From positions 1 through 36,080 of the forward strand of contig JAFTVH010000105.1 of assembly GCA_017465845.1 (NCBI GenBank): DNA of 36,080 bases, given 5' to 3'. Shown here one piece after another: positions 1 through 8,957 of this stretch (positions within the stretch are counted from its first letter, which is position 1; every line of letters begins with the position of its first letter). Under the pieces are notes generated by a model. That model saw nothing but the letters and a program-made list of their open reading frames with translations. It was not told the DNA's origin and made no database searches. The stretch is from Lachnospiraceae bacterium. GTDB lineage: Bacteria; Bacillota; Clostridia; Lachnospirales; Lachnospiraceae. The position numbers and the translations under genes were made by a program.

Positions 1-43
1 CAATTCCATATGATGCAGACCTATTATCCAATAGCATACCCGA

Positions 44-160
44 AGAGATATGTAAATCTCTACGAGTAGTAACTGTAAATGTTGTTATGAAGAGCCGTAT
101 GCGGAAAAGCCGCACGTACTGATCTGTGAGGACTTCACATCGTGAGGTGTGATTTTACTT
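44..160 (+). ncRNA. 3' end of a group II intron (domains V-VI)
   Basis: Bases 92-125 match the domain V pattern of bacterial group II introns: GAGCCGTATGCGG, a short A-rich loop, then CCGCACGTAC. The basal stem has two mismatches compared with the usual sequence (G-A and C-U), so it may be weakened. Bases 135-152 form a perfect 7-pair hairpin with a GTGA tetraloop, which fits domain VI; the intron end is probably near 158-160. A further hairpin at 44-61 precedes them. The rest of the intron, including any reverse transcriptase, would lie left of the window. The 3' splice junction sits about 60 bases before the next start codon. Identification is by motif memory; intron class and activity are unknown. 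Confidence 0.75.
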
Positions 161-219
161 GGTATGCGCCTGGAAACTATTATTTTACATATCAATGATT
201 ATTAGAAAGGAAAAGGACT

Positions 220-3200
220 ATGCTGAAAAAATACATAGCACAGATATTAACTGTAGTTGTTTTGCTGGCTTCGATACCATTGGACGCATTCGCTTCCACA
301 GCAACATCTTCAGATGTTCCTTCGCAAATAAAAGAGCTTAGTTTGGAAGTAGGCGATGACCTTATTGATACCACTGTCACTTCGGGAGATGCCCTTTTGA
401 ATCATGAGGCTACAGGATGGGTTCAGGATGATAGCAAGTGGAGCTATGGTAGGCCTAAAGGCAATAATGCAGACGGAACCGGCAGCTGGGGGTGGTGGAG
501 AGGAACCAGGGTTGCTTCTTCCATTTCCAGCGAAAATGAAATCGCTCTTTTTGCAAATGCATCCGATGGTATCGTCCTCTTGCCCAAGCTTCCGTCCTCT
601 AATTACAAATTTGAGGCGACTTTTACCATAAATAATAAATCCGGGGCAAACGGTTCTTTTGGCCTTATTACAAACATTAATCCGTCATATGCGGATAGTA
701 CAGGCGCAACGATGTTTGTTCTCTATGCAGCAGGCCATCAAAGTAAAGATACCGCCTATAGCTGGAATAAACAGGGTGGAACTAAAGACTGGTATAGACC
801 GGGGCATACAGCACCGGGGACCGGTGAATCTATAACGCTTACCGTTTATGTTTATAACGGTACAAACTATTGTTACATTAACGGTAATTATGCGAGATCT
901 ATAAGTACTATATTCACAAAAGAGGGTCCAAGCCTTTGCGGCTTCTTTATCTCCAGTGACTCGAACATGACTGTTAATATTACAGATATTTCTGTCAAAG
1001 AGCTTAAATATGTTGAAAAAGATCCTTCGGACGGAGACACTTCAGGTGGAGGCGATACTTCCGGCGGCGATACCCCGGCTCCTACCGGACCTGTTTTTGA
1101 TGAAGATAGCCTGATTATTGGTAATGTCCTTTATCAGACTGATTTTGAGGATACAGCCGTTGGAGAACTTCCGGAAGACTGGCAGAAAGGTTATCCGGGA
1201 AATGGATCTACCTTCGGATGGGGGGTGACCGATGTTACCCAGAGATCCATGATAGGAGAAGTTGTTGAGCTTAACGGTGATAAGGTTCTGAATTTTGCTT
1301 CTTCCAATACCGACGCATATATCACCGCTCCGTCTACCGGTACGCTTGATTATATTTTCGAAGCTACCATAATCAGCAATTTCGATACTCAGGGCGAGTT
1401 TGGTATGGCTAATAACTTTTATGCCGGTGTAAATGATGCTAATGGCTGTATGTACACCAGCATTTACGTGAATGACTCCAGGACCACATCCACAATTCAG
1501 TATAAAAACGGTGGTTCCTACAAGAAATGGGATATCAGCAATATTCCAGCAAAAGGAGAAACAGTAAAGCTTAAAATAATCAGCTATGGTGGTAAGAATT
1601 ATATCTACTATAACGATATCCTTTCTGCTGTTGCTCCTCATCGTACAGGTGTTAATGCTGTTTCTGACAACCCGGGCTTTTTCACCTACGGCGGCAATAT
1701 CTATGTTACCGATGTAAAGATTACAGAGATTTATAATGCAGAGATTGTTATTGACGGTGCAAACGTCTCTGTCACCGATGACGGCAAGGTTGGAATTGAC
1801 GTTGTTTCCTCTTTTGATAAAGCACAGGATGTTTATTGTATGTATTATAACGAAGATTATACATACAGCGATTCCGCTGATATGAAATTCGGTGCAGTTA
1901 TGGCTGTCGGCAGCAGCCAGATTGCTCAGGAGATTGAAGCAGGGCAGGATGGTGTAACCAATACCACATTTACCACCTGCACACAGGATGACAGCGAGAT
2001 AACATTTGTTTATTCTATTTCCGATATCCCGGAAGAGAATTACGACAAATTTTATACTGTACGCCCTTATGTAATCGTTCAGGATACCTATTATTATGGT
2101 GAAGCTAAGGCATATTCTGCAGCTGAACTTGCAAACGGAATTTATGCTTTCAGTGATGATGAGGAACTTAAGGACCGGTTAGCTGCTGCCTTTGCAAATT
2201 CTAATGTTTTTGTGGGAAAAGATGGGGCAACTCTTACATTCACCCTTTTCTCTGATTTCCACTATAAGGCCGGAATGTATCCTGCAACGATTTCTGATCT
2301 GAAGACAATCCTGGAGCGTGCTGATGAAAGTAATTCTGCTTTCATTATGTCAGCAGGAGACCTGACCAACGATATGAAAGGCTCACCCGAGCTTTATAAA
2401 ACCTACCTTAATTATTATACCGAAGAGGGCGAACTTCTTCCGGCATACAATATCTACGGTAACCATGAACTGGAAACCGGCAATACCATGGAGGATGTAA
2501 CCTGGACACTTGCTAATACCGATGTTGTATGGGGAACCGCAGACGGTACGTATGATGCTTCTATCGGATACTATTATTTTGAATCAAACGGATTCAGAAT
2601 CATCGGTATCGACACACAGCATTCCTACAATCCTACAACCGGTGAATGGGAACACAACAAGAAAGGCAGTTGGGGAGCCCCCACCGGCAATACCAAGGTC
2701 AACTCTTTAGGTCCCACACAGCTTGCATGGCTGGAAAAAGTACTTACTGATGCTGCTGACAAGGATATTCCTTGTATCGTTGTAGGACACGACGGATTCT
2801 CCGGTCTCGGCTATGCGACAACTTCTTCTGATGCAGCCGCTGTCCGTGAGATATTCACAAAGGTAAACGACCAGAACCCCGGCACTGTACTGATGTGCAT
2901 AAATGGTCATGTACACACCAATCATCAGGGGGATAGAGACGGTGTATTCTATCTGGATACCAATACTACCTTTAATGGTTTGTGGCAGGATGCTCAAGCC
3001 ACACATCACTACACTGATGAACATACTTATATGTTCGAAGAGTATGATGATGACGGTAATCTTATAAGTATAACCGAGAAATCCCTTAATACCCTTTCGC
3101 AGGGCAAGAACACCTGGTTCTTTGAAGAACCGTTAAGTGCGGTGATTACCATTAGCGAATACGGAGTGATCACTATTGACGGTTCCCAGAGCAAATGGGC

Positions 3201-3909
3201 ATATGATATTGTTCCTGAAGCTGCTGCCGGCAAATCCGGTGTAGAGCCGCTTATTTCCTCAGGTACTTATTGGACTTGTGATCTTCTCGGTCATAGCATC
3301 GTTTACAAATCTGATGATAAAAGTCATTGGACAGAATGCACCAACACACTTTGCGATGAAGCAATCCAGTCGGTTGCCCACACCTACGATCAGCAGGTGG
3401 TTTCTGATGAGTATAAAGCAACAGACGCAACCTGTGAGGCAAAAGCAACCTACTATTATTCTTGTGTATGCGGAGCCATGGGCACCGAAATCTTTGAAAT
3501 TGGAGAACTTGCTGAACACTCATATGGTGAGTGGAAAGTTGTAAAAGAGGCGACTGCTACTGAAACCGGGCTGAAAGAGCGTGAGTGCTCCGAATGTGGA
3601 GATGTTCAGAGAGAAGAAATTTCGGTTATCAGCTCTGATAGGCCGGGAACTGAGGACACTCCGGAAACCGGAGATACACCCAGCACGCCGGGGTCTGAGG
3701 ACAATCTGGAAACCGGAGATACTCCTGGCACCTCTGAAGATGAGGATTCTTTCAGCACCCCTGATACTCAAGATGCTGCGGCTGGCACCACTAATACACC
3801 TGTAACAGGAGATAATACCTATACGGTTCTTTGGCTGATAATTCTAATTATGAGTGGTGCAGGGCTTTCTAGTGTGTTAGTCTATCACAGCCGAAAAAGA
3901 AAATATTGA
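220..3909 (+). CDS. Cell-wall-anchored calcineurin-like metallophosphoesterase
   Basis: This 1229-residue protein starts with a signal peptide (about residues 1-26, ending ...PLDAFA) behind the ribosome binding site AGAAAGGAAAAGG. Two LamG/concanavalin-like beta-sandwich regions (about 45-265 and 300-515) flank a Gly/Asp-rich linker (about 267-298). A further beta-rich segment (about 516-640) leads to a calcineurin-type phosphoesterase core with all metal motifs: D679-x-H681, G713-D714, G747-N-H749, G856-H857 and G896-H-x-H899. A Cys-pair-rich repeat region (about 1010-1130), a Pro/Thr/Glu linker and a C-terminal PVTGD signal, hydrophobic helix and RKRKY tail follow. It should be exported and attached by sortase. 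Substrate is unknown: phosphodiesters, phosphorylated glycans or teichoic acids are possible. The lectin-like modules suggest carbohydrate or surface binding. Confidence 0.85.
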   Translation: MLKKYIAQILTVVVLLASIPLDAFASTATSSDVPSQIKELSLEVGDDLIDTTVTSGDALLNHEATGWVQDDSKWSYGRPKGNNADGTGSWGWWRGTRVASSISSENEIALFANASDGIVLLPKLPSSNYKFEATFTINNKSGANGSFGLITNINPSYADSTGATMFVLYAAGHQSKDTAYSWNKQGGTKDWYRPGHTAPGTGESITLTVYVYNGTNYCYINGNYARSISTIFTKEGPSLCGFFISSDSNMTVNITDISVKELKYVEKDPSDGDTSGGGDTSGGDTPAPTGPVFDEDSLIIGNVLYQTDFEDTAVGELPEDWQKGYPGNGSTFGWGVTDVTQRSMIGEVVELNGDKVLNFASSNTDAYITAPSTGTLDYIFEATIISNFDTQGEFGMANNFYAGVNDANGCMYTSIYVNDSRTTSTIQYKNGGSYKKWDISNIPAKGETVKLKIISYGGKNYIYYNDILSAVAPHRTGVNAVSDNPGFFTYGGNIYVTDVKITEIYNAEIVIDGANVSVTDDGKVGIDVVSSFDKAQDVYCMYYNEDYTYSDSADMKFGAVMAVGSSQIAQEIEAGQDGVTNTTFTTCTQDDSEITFVYSISDIPEENYDKFYTVRPYVIVQDTYYYGEAKAYSAAELANGIYAFSDDEELKDRLAAAFANSNVFVGKDGATLTFTLFSDFHYKAGMYPATISDLKTILERADESNSAFIMSAGDLTNDMKGSPELYKTYLNYYTEEGELLPAYNIYGNHELETGNTMEDVTWTLANTDVVWGTADGTYDASIGYYYFESNGFRIIGIDTQHSYNPTTGEWEHNKKGSWGAPTGNTKVNSLGPTQLAWLEKVLTDAADKDIPCIVVGHDGFSGLGYATTSSDAAAVREIFTKVNDQNPGTVLMCINGHVHTNHQGDRDGVFYLDTNTTFNGLWQDAQATHHYTDEHTYMFEEYDDDGNLISITEKSLNTLSQGKNTWFFEEPLSAVITISEYGVITIDGSQSKWAYDIVPEAAAGKSGVEPLISSGTYWTCDLLGHSIVYKSDDKSHWTECTNTLCDEAIQSVAHTYDQQVVSDEYKATDATCEAKATYYYSCVCGAMGTEIFEIGELAEHSYGEWKVVKEATATETGLKERECSECGDVQREEISVISSDRPGTEDTPETGDTPSTPGSEDNLETGDTPGTSEDEDSFSTPDTQDAAAGTTNTPVTGDNTYTVLWLIILIMSGAGLSSVLVYHSRKRKY

Positions 3910-3923
3910 TATAGTTTAACCAA

Positions 3924-4131
3924 ATGAACGCGGGAAAATGTACCATTCAGACGCAGACGGCACATATTCTGGCTCTGAACATGGAACTGGTAGAGCCTGA
4001 AACACGAAAAATAATTGCCGCGGCTCTTCTGGAGCTGCTGAAGTAAAAAGGAGAGAGACCCGGAAGAAAAGGTCCGGTTGTATGTGAAAGTGTCGTTTGA
4101 TACTACAGCGGTTGTTGAACTACCCGGCTAA
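3924..4131 (+). pseudogene. Remnant of a GH78-like alpha-L-rhamnosidase C-terminus
   Basis: Bases 3924-4046 encode a 40-residue piece containing TQTAHILALNMELVEPE and ending ELLK-stop. This resembles the conserved helix of GH78 rhamnosidases (pattern TQT-x-x-x-LAL-x-x-x-L). About 40 bases later, in another frame, 4072-4131 encodes VRLYVKVSFDTTAVVELPG-stop, which resembles the C-terminal beta domain of the same family (NTTA-x-V-x-LP). The catalytic part is absent, and the two pieces are out of frame, so an internal deletion or frameshift is inferred. No ribosome binding site is evident. The family assignment is by remembered motifs and should be treated as probable. Confidence 0.55.
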
Positions 4132-4197
4132 AATGGAAAAATACATATTTTAACAGCCGGAGAATATTATTTATAGGCCTATTAACAGTTTGAATGA

Positions 4198-4240
4198 GCA
4201 CAGAACAGATATTGAATTTGTTCTGTGCTTATTACATTTT
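4198..4240 (+). terminator. Intrinsic terminator downstream of the surface phosphoesterase
   Basis: A perfect 10-pair stem (GCACAGAACA at 4198-4207 with its complement at 4219-4228) and an 11-base loop are followed by TTATTACATTTTT. It closes the transcription unit of the phosphoesterase and separates it from sbcDC. Confidence 0.8.
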
Positions 4241-4263
4241 TCGGCAGCAAAGGTTGATATTAG

Positions 4264-4292
4264 TTGCATTCAGGTGTGGTAGTTGTTAAAAT
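4264..4292 (+). promoter_or_regulatory. Sigma-A-type promoter of sbcDC
   Basis: TTGCAT at 4264-4269, a 17-base spacer and TAAAAT at 4287-4292 with an extended TG at 4284-4285 make a near-consensus promoter. Transcription would start near 4299, which supports the downstream ATG at 4327 rather than an earlier in-frame start. Confidence 0.7.
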
Positions 4293-4326
4293 AGACATAT
4301 ACACTATGGAAAGGCTGGTGCAGCAA

Positions 4327-5484
4327 ATGAAGTTTTTACATCTGGGTGACCTCCACATAGGTAAGTCACTTGGCGAATTTAATTTGATAGAAGACCAGAA
4401 GTTTATCTTGAATCAAATATTGGATATTGCAGGCAAACAGTCCGTAGATGCCGTACTGATAGCCGGTGATGTGTACGATAAGCCCATTCCCAGTGAGGAA
4501 GCTGTGGGCTTATTTGATTACTTCCTCTGTAAACTGGCTGCTATGAAGATCAAGACCTTTGTGATCAGCGGCAATCATGATTCTGATGAGAGGCTGAACT
4601 TCGGCAGCAGTCTGTTTGAGGCGAATCAACTGTATATTTCTGCTAAATATGGCGGACAGCTCTATAAGCAGGAGCTTACGGACGAATATGGGAAAATTAA
4701 CGTTTATCTGCTGCCTTTTGTGAAGGCTTCTCAGGTGAAACATTTCTTCCCGGAAGAAGAAATAGATTCTTATGACAAAGCCGTATCCGTCATAATCGAT
4801 CATGCGAAAATCGATAAAAAGGAACGTAATATATTGGTTGCCCATCAGTTTGTTGCCGGAAAAAGTGGAGACCCTGTGATGGGTGGCTCCGAAAGTGCGG
4901 CGGTTTTGAACGTGGGTCTGGTTGAGAAAATCGGAACGGATTGTTTGAACGAATTTGATTATGTTGCGCTGGGACACATCCATTCGCCCCAGAAAGTAGG
5001 AAGAGAGGAAATAAGATATTCCGGGTCATTGCTCAAATATTCTCAAAGTGAAGTGAACAATGACAAATCTGTCCCCCTTGTCATAGTGGGCGCAAAGGGT
5101 GATGTCTCCATAGAGCTGATCAAATTGAAGCCTCTCAGGGATATGCGTCATATAAAGGGAAAGATGGAGCAGCTTCTGGATAAGGAGAATATAAAATCAC
5201 CGGACGACTTTATCTATGTGACATTGACGGATGAAGACCCCATCAATGATGCAATGGGAATTTTTCAGCAATATTATCCCAATACCATTAAGATTGATTA
5301 CGACAATGATCACACCAGAGCAATCGGTCAGGTGGATATTTCCCGAATCGTGGAGGACAAGTCTTTTCCGGAATTGATCTCTGATTTTTATCACTTAATG
5401 TATGGCTGTGAGATCAGCGAAGAAGAAATGGCAATCATGAAGGAAGTTGCAAGAGAGGCTGGTGTGACAGATGAAACCGATTAA
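4327..5484 (+). CDS. sbcD: Nuclease SbcCD subunit D
   Basis: The 385-residue protein is the Mre11-type phosphoesterase partner of SbcC, which together cut hairpins and protein-blocked or double-strand DNA ends in the cytoplasm. The metal motifs are present in order: D8-L-H10 in LGDLHIG, G47-D48, G82-N-H84-D85, the AHQF histidine and G216-H-I-H219. A longer in-frame reading from 4264 exists, but ATG 4327 gives the canonical MKFLHLGDLHIG start, lies after the predicted transcription start, and has an AAGG about 12 bases upstream. Length is normal for SbcD. The 3' end overlaps sbcC by 14 bases, implying translational coupling. It is a housekeeping repair gene, seemingly unrelated to the surrounding glycan genes. 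Confidence 0.95.
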   Translation: MKFLHLGDLHIGKSLGEFNLIEDQKFILNQILDIAGKQSVDAVLIAGDVYDKPIPSEEAVGLFDYFLCKLAAMKIKTFVISGNHDSDERLNFGSSLFEANQLYISAKYGGQLYKQELTDEYGKINVYLLPFVKASQVKHFFPEEEIDSYDKAVSVIIDHAKIDKKERNILVAHQFVAGKSGDPVMGGSESAAVLNVGLVEKIGTDCLNEFDYVALGHIHSPQKVGREEIRYSGSLLKYSQSEVNNDKSVPLVIVGAKGDVSIELIKLKPLRDMRHIKGKMEQLLDKENIKSPDDFIYVTLTDEDPINDAMGIFQQYYPNTIKIDYDNDHTRAIGQVDISRIVEDKSFPELISDFYHLMYGCEISEEEMAIMKEVAREAGVTDETD

Positions 5485-8400
5485 ATTGATTATAAGTGCG
5501 TTCGGACCATACGCAGGCCTTATGCCTGCGATTGACTTTGAACAGTTTGAAAATAAAGGATTATTCCTGATCTCCGGTGATACCGGTGCAGGGAAAACAA
5601 CATTGTTTGATGCTATCTGCTTTGCCCTTTACGGAGAAACAAGCGGAACCTACCGTAATACTAAGAATCTTCGCAGCGAATATGCAAAGGATGGTACAGA
5701 AAGTTTTGTTGATTTTTATTTTTCCCATCAAGGCAGAAACTATCATATCTACAGAAGCCCATCCTATGATAGAAAGAAACAGCGCGGAGAGGGTGTGATC
5801 ACAGAAAAGGAAAAGGCTGTACTTTACTGCGAAGATGAGACCCCGATCGAAGGTATCGCCAATGTGAATACAGCCGTAAAGGAGCTGCTTCATATTGACG
5901 CAAAGCAGTTTAAACAGATTGCCATGATCGCCCAGGGAGAATTCTGGGATCTGCTCAACGCGAAGACAGAAGAAAGAACTGCCATCCTCAGGACGATTTT
6001 CATGACCGGCGGATATAAGAGCATGGAATTTAAGCTGAAAGACCGTATGGACGATAGCTTCAGGATGCGGGTCAATACGGAAAACAGTATTGTGCAGTAT
6101 TTTGAGGACGCAGTTGCTGAGGAGAACAGCGAATTTGCTGAGGAGCTGGGTTCTCTTCAGGAACGTGCGGGGAAGAGCAGCAGCGCATGGAATCTGGAGG
6201 AATTCCTGGATATTCTCGACCGTATGATTGACTCAGATAAGAAAGATTTAAAACAGAAGGAAAAAGAGTCCAAGCAGGAAGAAAAAGAACTGGAAGCGAA
6301 GAAAAAGATTCTGGCGATGGCAAAGACGAATAATGAATTCATCCGCCGTTATGAAGTATTGTCAGACGAAAAGGAAGAACTTGACGGACAGAAGACGGTA
6401 ATTAAGGAATTGTCTGTTGCCTTGAATCGCCGGAAGGCTGCAACCCGGGAGGTGAAGCCTATATATGATACCTGGATTGGTAAGCAGAGAGAAGCTGCCG
6501 GCACCGGGAAAGAAATAGAGGAGAGTACAGGGAGATTGCAGCAGGCGAAAGAACGTGTGGAAAAGGCGAAAGAAGCGTTAAAAGAAAGCCTTGCAGCCGA
6601 GCCCACAGCAGAAGAACTTAAGAAGCATATCCACAAGATTGATGAGGATCAGGAAAAGTATGAACAGAGAGATTCCCTGACCAATGAGGCGATCAAGTTG
6701 ACCAAAGCCGAAGTCTTACTTCAGGAAGAGGATGAGCAGCTGAAGAAGGCAGAAGCGGAATTGAAAAGTAAAATAACTTTTCTTGAAAAAGAGATTACTG
6801 CGTTAAAAGGCAGACCCGAGGAACTGATCAGAATCAGGAATGTAGGAGAAAAGCTTACCAGTCTTAAAAATGATGTGGAGCAAATCATTGAGGAGAAAAT
6901 TCCCGTTCATGTGACGAAAAAGAAATCTCTTGAAAAAAAGCAGAAAGATTTTGCAGACAAGCAAGCCGGGTACAATGAGATATCCGTGAAAAGACAGGAA
7001 GCAGAGATCATCCTGGAGAACTGTCGTGCAGGTATTCTGGCGCAAGGTCTAACGGAAGGCGATAAGTGCCCGGTATGTGGTTCAACCCATCATCCCAGGC
7101 TTGCTGCGTTGCCGGACAAGTCCATTTCTGAGGAAGAGTTCAAGGCTCTCCAGAATGCGGAGAATGATGCTAAGGAGGCAAAAGACAAAGCACTTTTAAT
7201 AGTCGAAAGAGAGAAAACTGCGTTTGAAGCGTGCGAGGCGCAATTAAGAATCTCTATTTTAGACTGCCTTGAAAATGAACTTTTGACAATGGAAGATTTC
7301 GCCCATAAGACTCTTGACGAACTTTTTATGCTGATAAAGGAAGCGCAAAAAGGCATCATGAAGCAGCTTACCGAGAATAAGAAGGCTGAAATCGCAGCGG
7401 ATAAAGATTGTAAGAAATTACAGGGCGCTCAGGATAAGCTGACCTCTGCAAGAGGAACAGAAGCGGAAGACCTCAAAGCAAAACAGGAGGCTCATGGTGA
7501 CCGTAAGCAGCAAAACAAGACCGCACTTGTGCAGAACACAGCTTTGCTGCAGACGTTATCAAAACTTCCCTATGCCGACTGGAAAACTGCACGCAAAGAG
7601 CGCAATGCAGCGCAAAAGGAAGCGGCTCGAATCATGGAAGCCATTGAGAGTGCGCAGACAGAAAAGAATAAAGCTGAGAAGAATGAAGCAGAGATTCAGT
7701 CTTCCCTCGCTACCTTAAAAAAAGCGCACGAGAAGCAGCAAAGTGAAGAAAAGCTTTTTCATGGCGAGTTCACAAAGATTTTAAAAGCCAAAAAGTTTGC
7801 TGATGCAGAGGAATTCCTTTCCTGTGTCGTGACGGAAGCGGTCATTGCAGAAACGGAGAAGAAGATCAATCAGTATGATCAGTCGGTGAACGCAAATGCT
7901 ATCCAGCTTGCTCAGGCCAAAGAAGATGCAAAGGGCAAGAAGACCATAGACTTAGACAGTATCCTGTCGGAGGTGAAGGACCAGTCCCAAAAAGTGGAAG
8001 CCATTCGCGGACAGATGAGTAATATCAGATACAGGCTTCAGATAAATGAAGAAAAGCGAACCAACATTGCAAGCCGGAAATCCTCTCTGGAGAAGTATCG
8101 CAGGGAAAATACGATTTGCAAGCGACTTTATGATCTGGTAAAAGGACAGACCGCAAAAGGTAAGATCACACTGGAGCAATATATTCAGGCAGCAGGCTTT
8201 GATAATATTATCATGGCTGCCAACCGCAGGCTTCTTCCCATGAGTGACGGCCAGTATGAGCTTTACAGGCAGGAGGATTCCCTGGGTAAAAAGAGCAATA
8301 CATTTCTTGATCTGGAAGTGCTCGATAACTTTACGGGACACAGAAGACCGGTGGGCAACTTATCCGGCGGTGAAAGCTTCAAAGCTTCGCTGAGTCTTGC

Positions 8401-8656
8401 ATTGGGACTTTCTGATACTGTCTCATCCAACCTGGGCGGAATTCAGATGGATGCGCTGTTTGTGGATGAGGGCTTCGGAACCCTTGACCGAAAGTCTATC
8501 GAAAATGCCATGGATATCCTGATCAATCTGTCAGGGACGAACAAACTGGTAGGCATTATCAGCCATCGTGAGGAGCTGAAGGACAACATCGCTCAGCAGA
8601 TCAAGGTGACTAAGACAAAATATGGGAGTCAGATAGCGGTGGATAATGGGCTGTGA
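5471..8656 (+). CDS. sbcC: Nuclease SbcCD subunit C (Rad50-like ATPase)
   Basis: This 1061-residue SMC-like ATPase pairs with SbcD. The N-terminal ATPase half carries Walker A (GDTGAGKTT, residues 36-44). Long Lys/Glu/Gln-rich coiled coils run from about 200 to 880. A zinc-hook motif CPVC (C533 and C536) sits at their apex. The C-terminal ATPase half carries the signature LSGGES (964-969) and Walker B around FVDEGFG (997-1003). All key motifs are intact and length is typical. The start codon lies inside the end of sbcD, and a terminator follows after about 45 bases, so sbcDC is a two-gene operon. Confidence 0.96.
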   Translation: MKPIKLIISAFGPYAGLMPAIDFEQFENKGLFLISGDTGAGKTTLFDAICFALYGETSGTYRNTKNLRSEYAKDGTESFVDFYFSHQGRNYHIYRSPSYDRKKQRGEGVITEKEKAVLYCEDETPIEGIANVNTAVKELLHIDAKQFKQIAMIAQGEFWDLLNAKTEERTAILRTIFMTGGYKSMEFKLKDRMDDSFRMRVNTENSIVQYFEDAVAEENSEFAEELGSLQERAGKSSSAWNLEEFLDILDRMIDSDKKDLKQKEKESKQEEKELEAKKKILAMAKTNNEFIRRYEVLSDEKEELDGQKTVIKELSVALNRRKAATREVKPIYDTWIGKQREAAGTGKEIEESTGRLQQAKERVEKAKEALKESLAAEPTAEELKKHIHKIDEDQEKYEQRDSLTNEAIKLTKAEVLLQEEDEQLKKAEAELKSKITFLEKEITALKGRPEELIRIRNVGEKLTSLKNDVEQIIEEKIPVHVTKKKSLEKKQKDFADKQAGYNEISVKRQEAEIILENCRAGILAQGLTEGDKCPVCGSTHHPRLAALPDKSISEEEFKALQNAENDAKEAKDKALLIVEREKTAFEACEAQLRISILDCLENELLTMEDFAHKTLDELFMLIKEAQKGIMKQLTENKKAEIAADKDCKKLQGAQDKLTSARGTEAEDLKAKQEAHGDRKQQNKTALVQNTALLQTLSKLPYADWKTARKERNAAQKEAARIMEAIESAQTEKNKAEKNEAEIQSSLATLKKAHEKQQSEEKLFHGEFTKILKAKKFADAEEFLSCVVTEAVIAETEKKINQYDQSVNANAIQLAQAKEDAKGKKTIDLDSILSEVKDQSQKVEAIRGQMSNIRYRLQINEEKRTNIASRKSSLEKYRRENTICKRLYDLVKGQTAKGKITLEQYIQAAGFDNIIMAANRRLLPMSDGQYELYRQEDSLGKKSNTFLDLEVLDNFTGHRRPVGNLSGGESFKASLSLALGLSDTVSSNLGGIQMDALFVDEGFGTLDRKSIENAMDILINLSGTNKLVGIISHREELKDNIAQQIKVTKTKYGSQIAVDNGL

Positions 8657-8699
8657 GTTGGGATACCCCATTTGCACCGGCTAAAATTCAGGATAAAAC

Positions 8700-8742
8700 G
8701 AATCGCACTTGCTTTTAACGTGGCAGGTGCGATTTTTTTTTC
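8700..8742 (+). terminator. Intrinsic terminator after sbcC
   Basis: AATCGCACTTGC (8701-8712) pairs with GCAGGTGCGATT (8723-8734) apart from one internal mismatch, and the stem runs straight into nine Ts. Confidence 0.88.
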
Positions 8743-8957
8743 TGAGAATCCCCAATACCCAATGATATTGGTCCATAGGAGATTCAAGCGAATGTGAAGT
8801 AGGCTCATTTGCTTTTTTATTGATGAATTGGGAAATGATAGATTTATATAACCTGAGAATCTGCTAAAATAGAGATATAAGCTTATGAGCAAATAGCAAA
8901 ATGTAACGGAGTAGATTTCGCGGATTGCGAATATCCGATTGATTTCAGAGGTGTGAT
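8743..8957 (+). promoter_or_regulatory. Leader and probable extended -10 promoter of the first AraC regulator
   Basis: The sbcC-regulator gap contains TGCTAAAAT at 8862-8870, a good extended -10 element; the -35 region (around 8842-8847) is weak, which suits a regulated promoter. Transcription would begin near 8877, giving an 80-base leader. Just before the ribosome binding site (AGAGGTG, 8947-8953) lies a small hairpin, CGGAT (8921-8925) with ATCCG (8933-8937). It belongs to a motif that recurs near 13031. No small gene is evident here. Confidence 0.5.

Noticed and set aside
1042-1641. 199-codon antisense reading inside the phosphoesterase gene
   Set aside because: It lies wholly opposite a well-supported coding region and shows no recognisable domain.
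4264-4326. Longer N-terminus for SbcD
   Set aside because: A promoter occupies this stretch, and the canonical start MKFLHLGD is at 4327.
4264-8656. sbcDC as part of a defence island
   Set aside because: Both proteins look like ordinary housekeeping SbcCD, and no defence genes are nearby.
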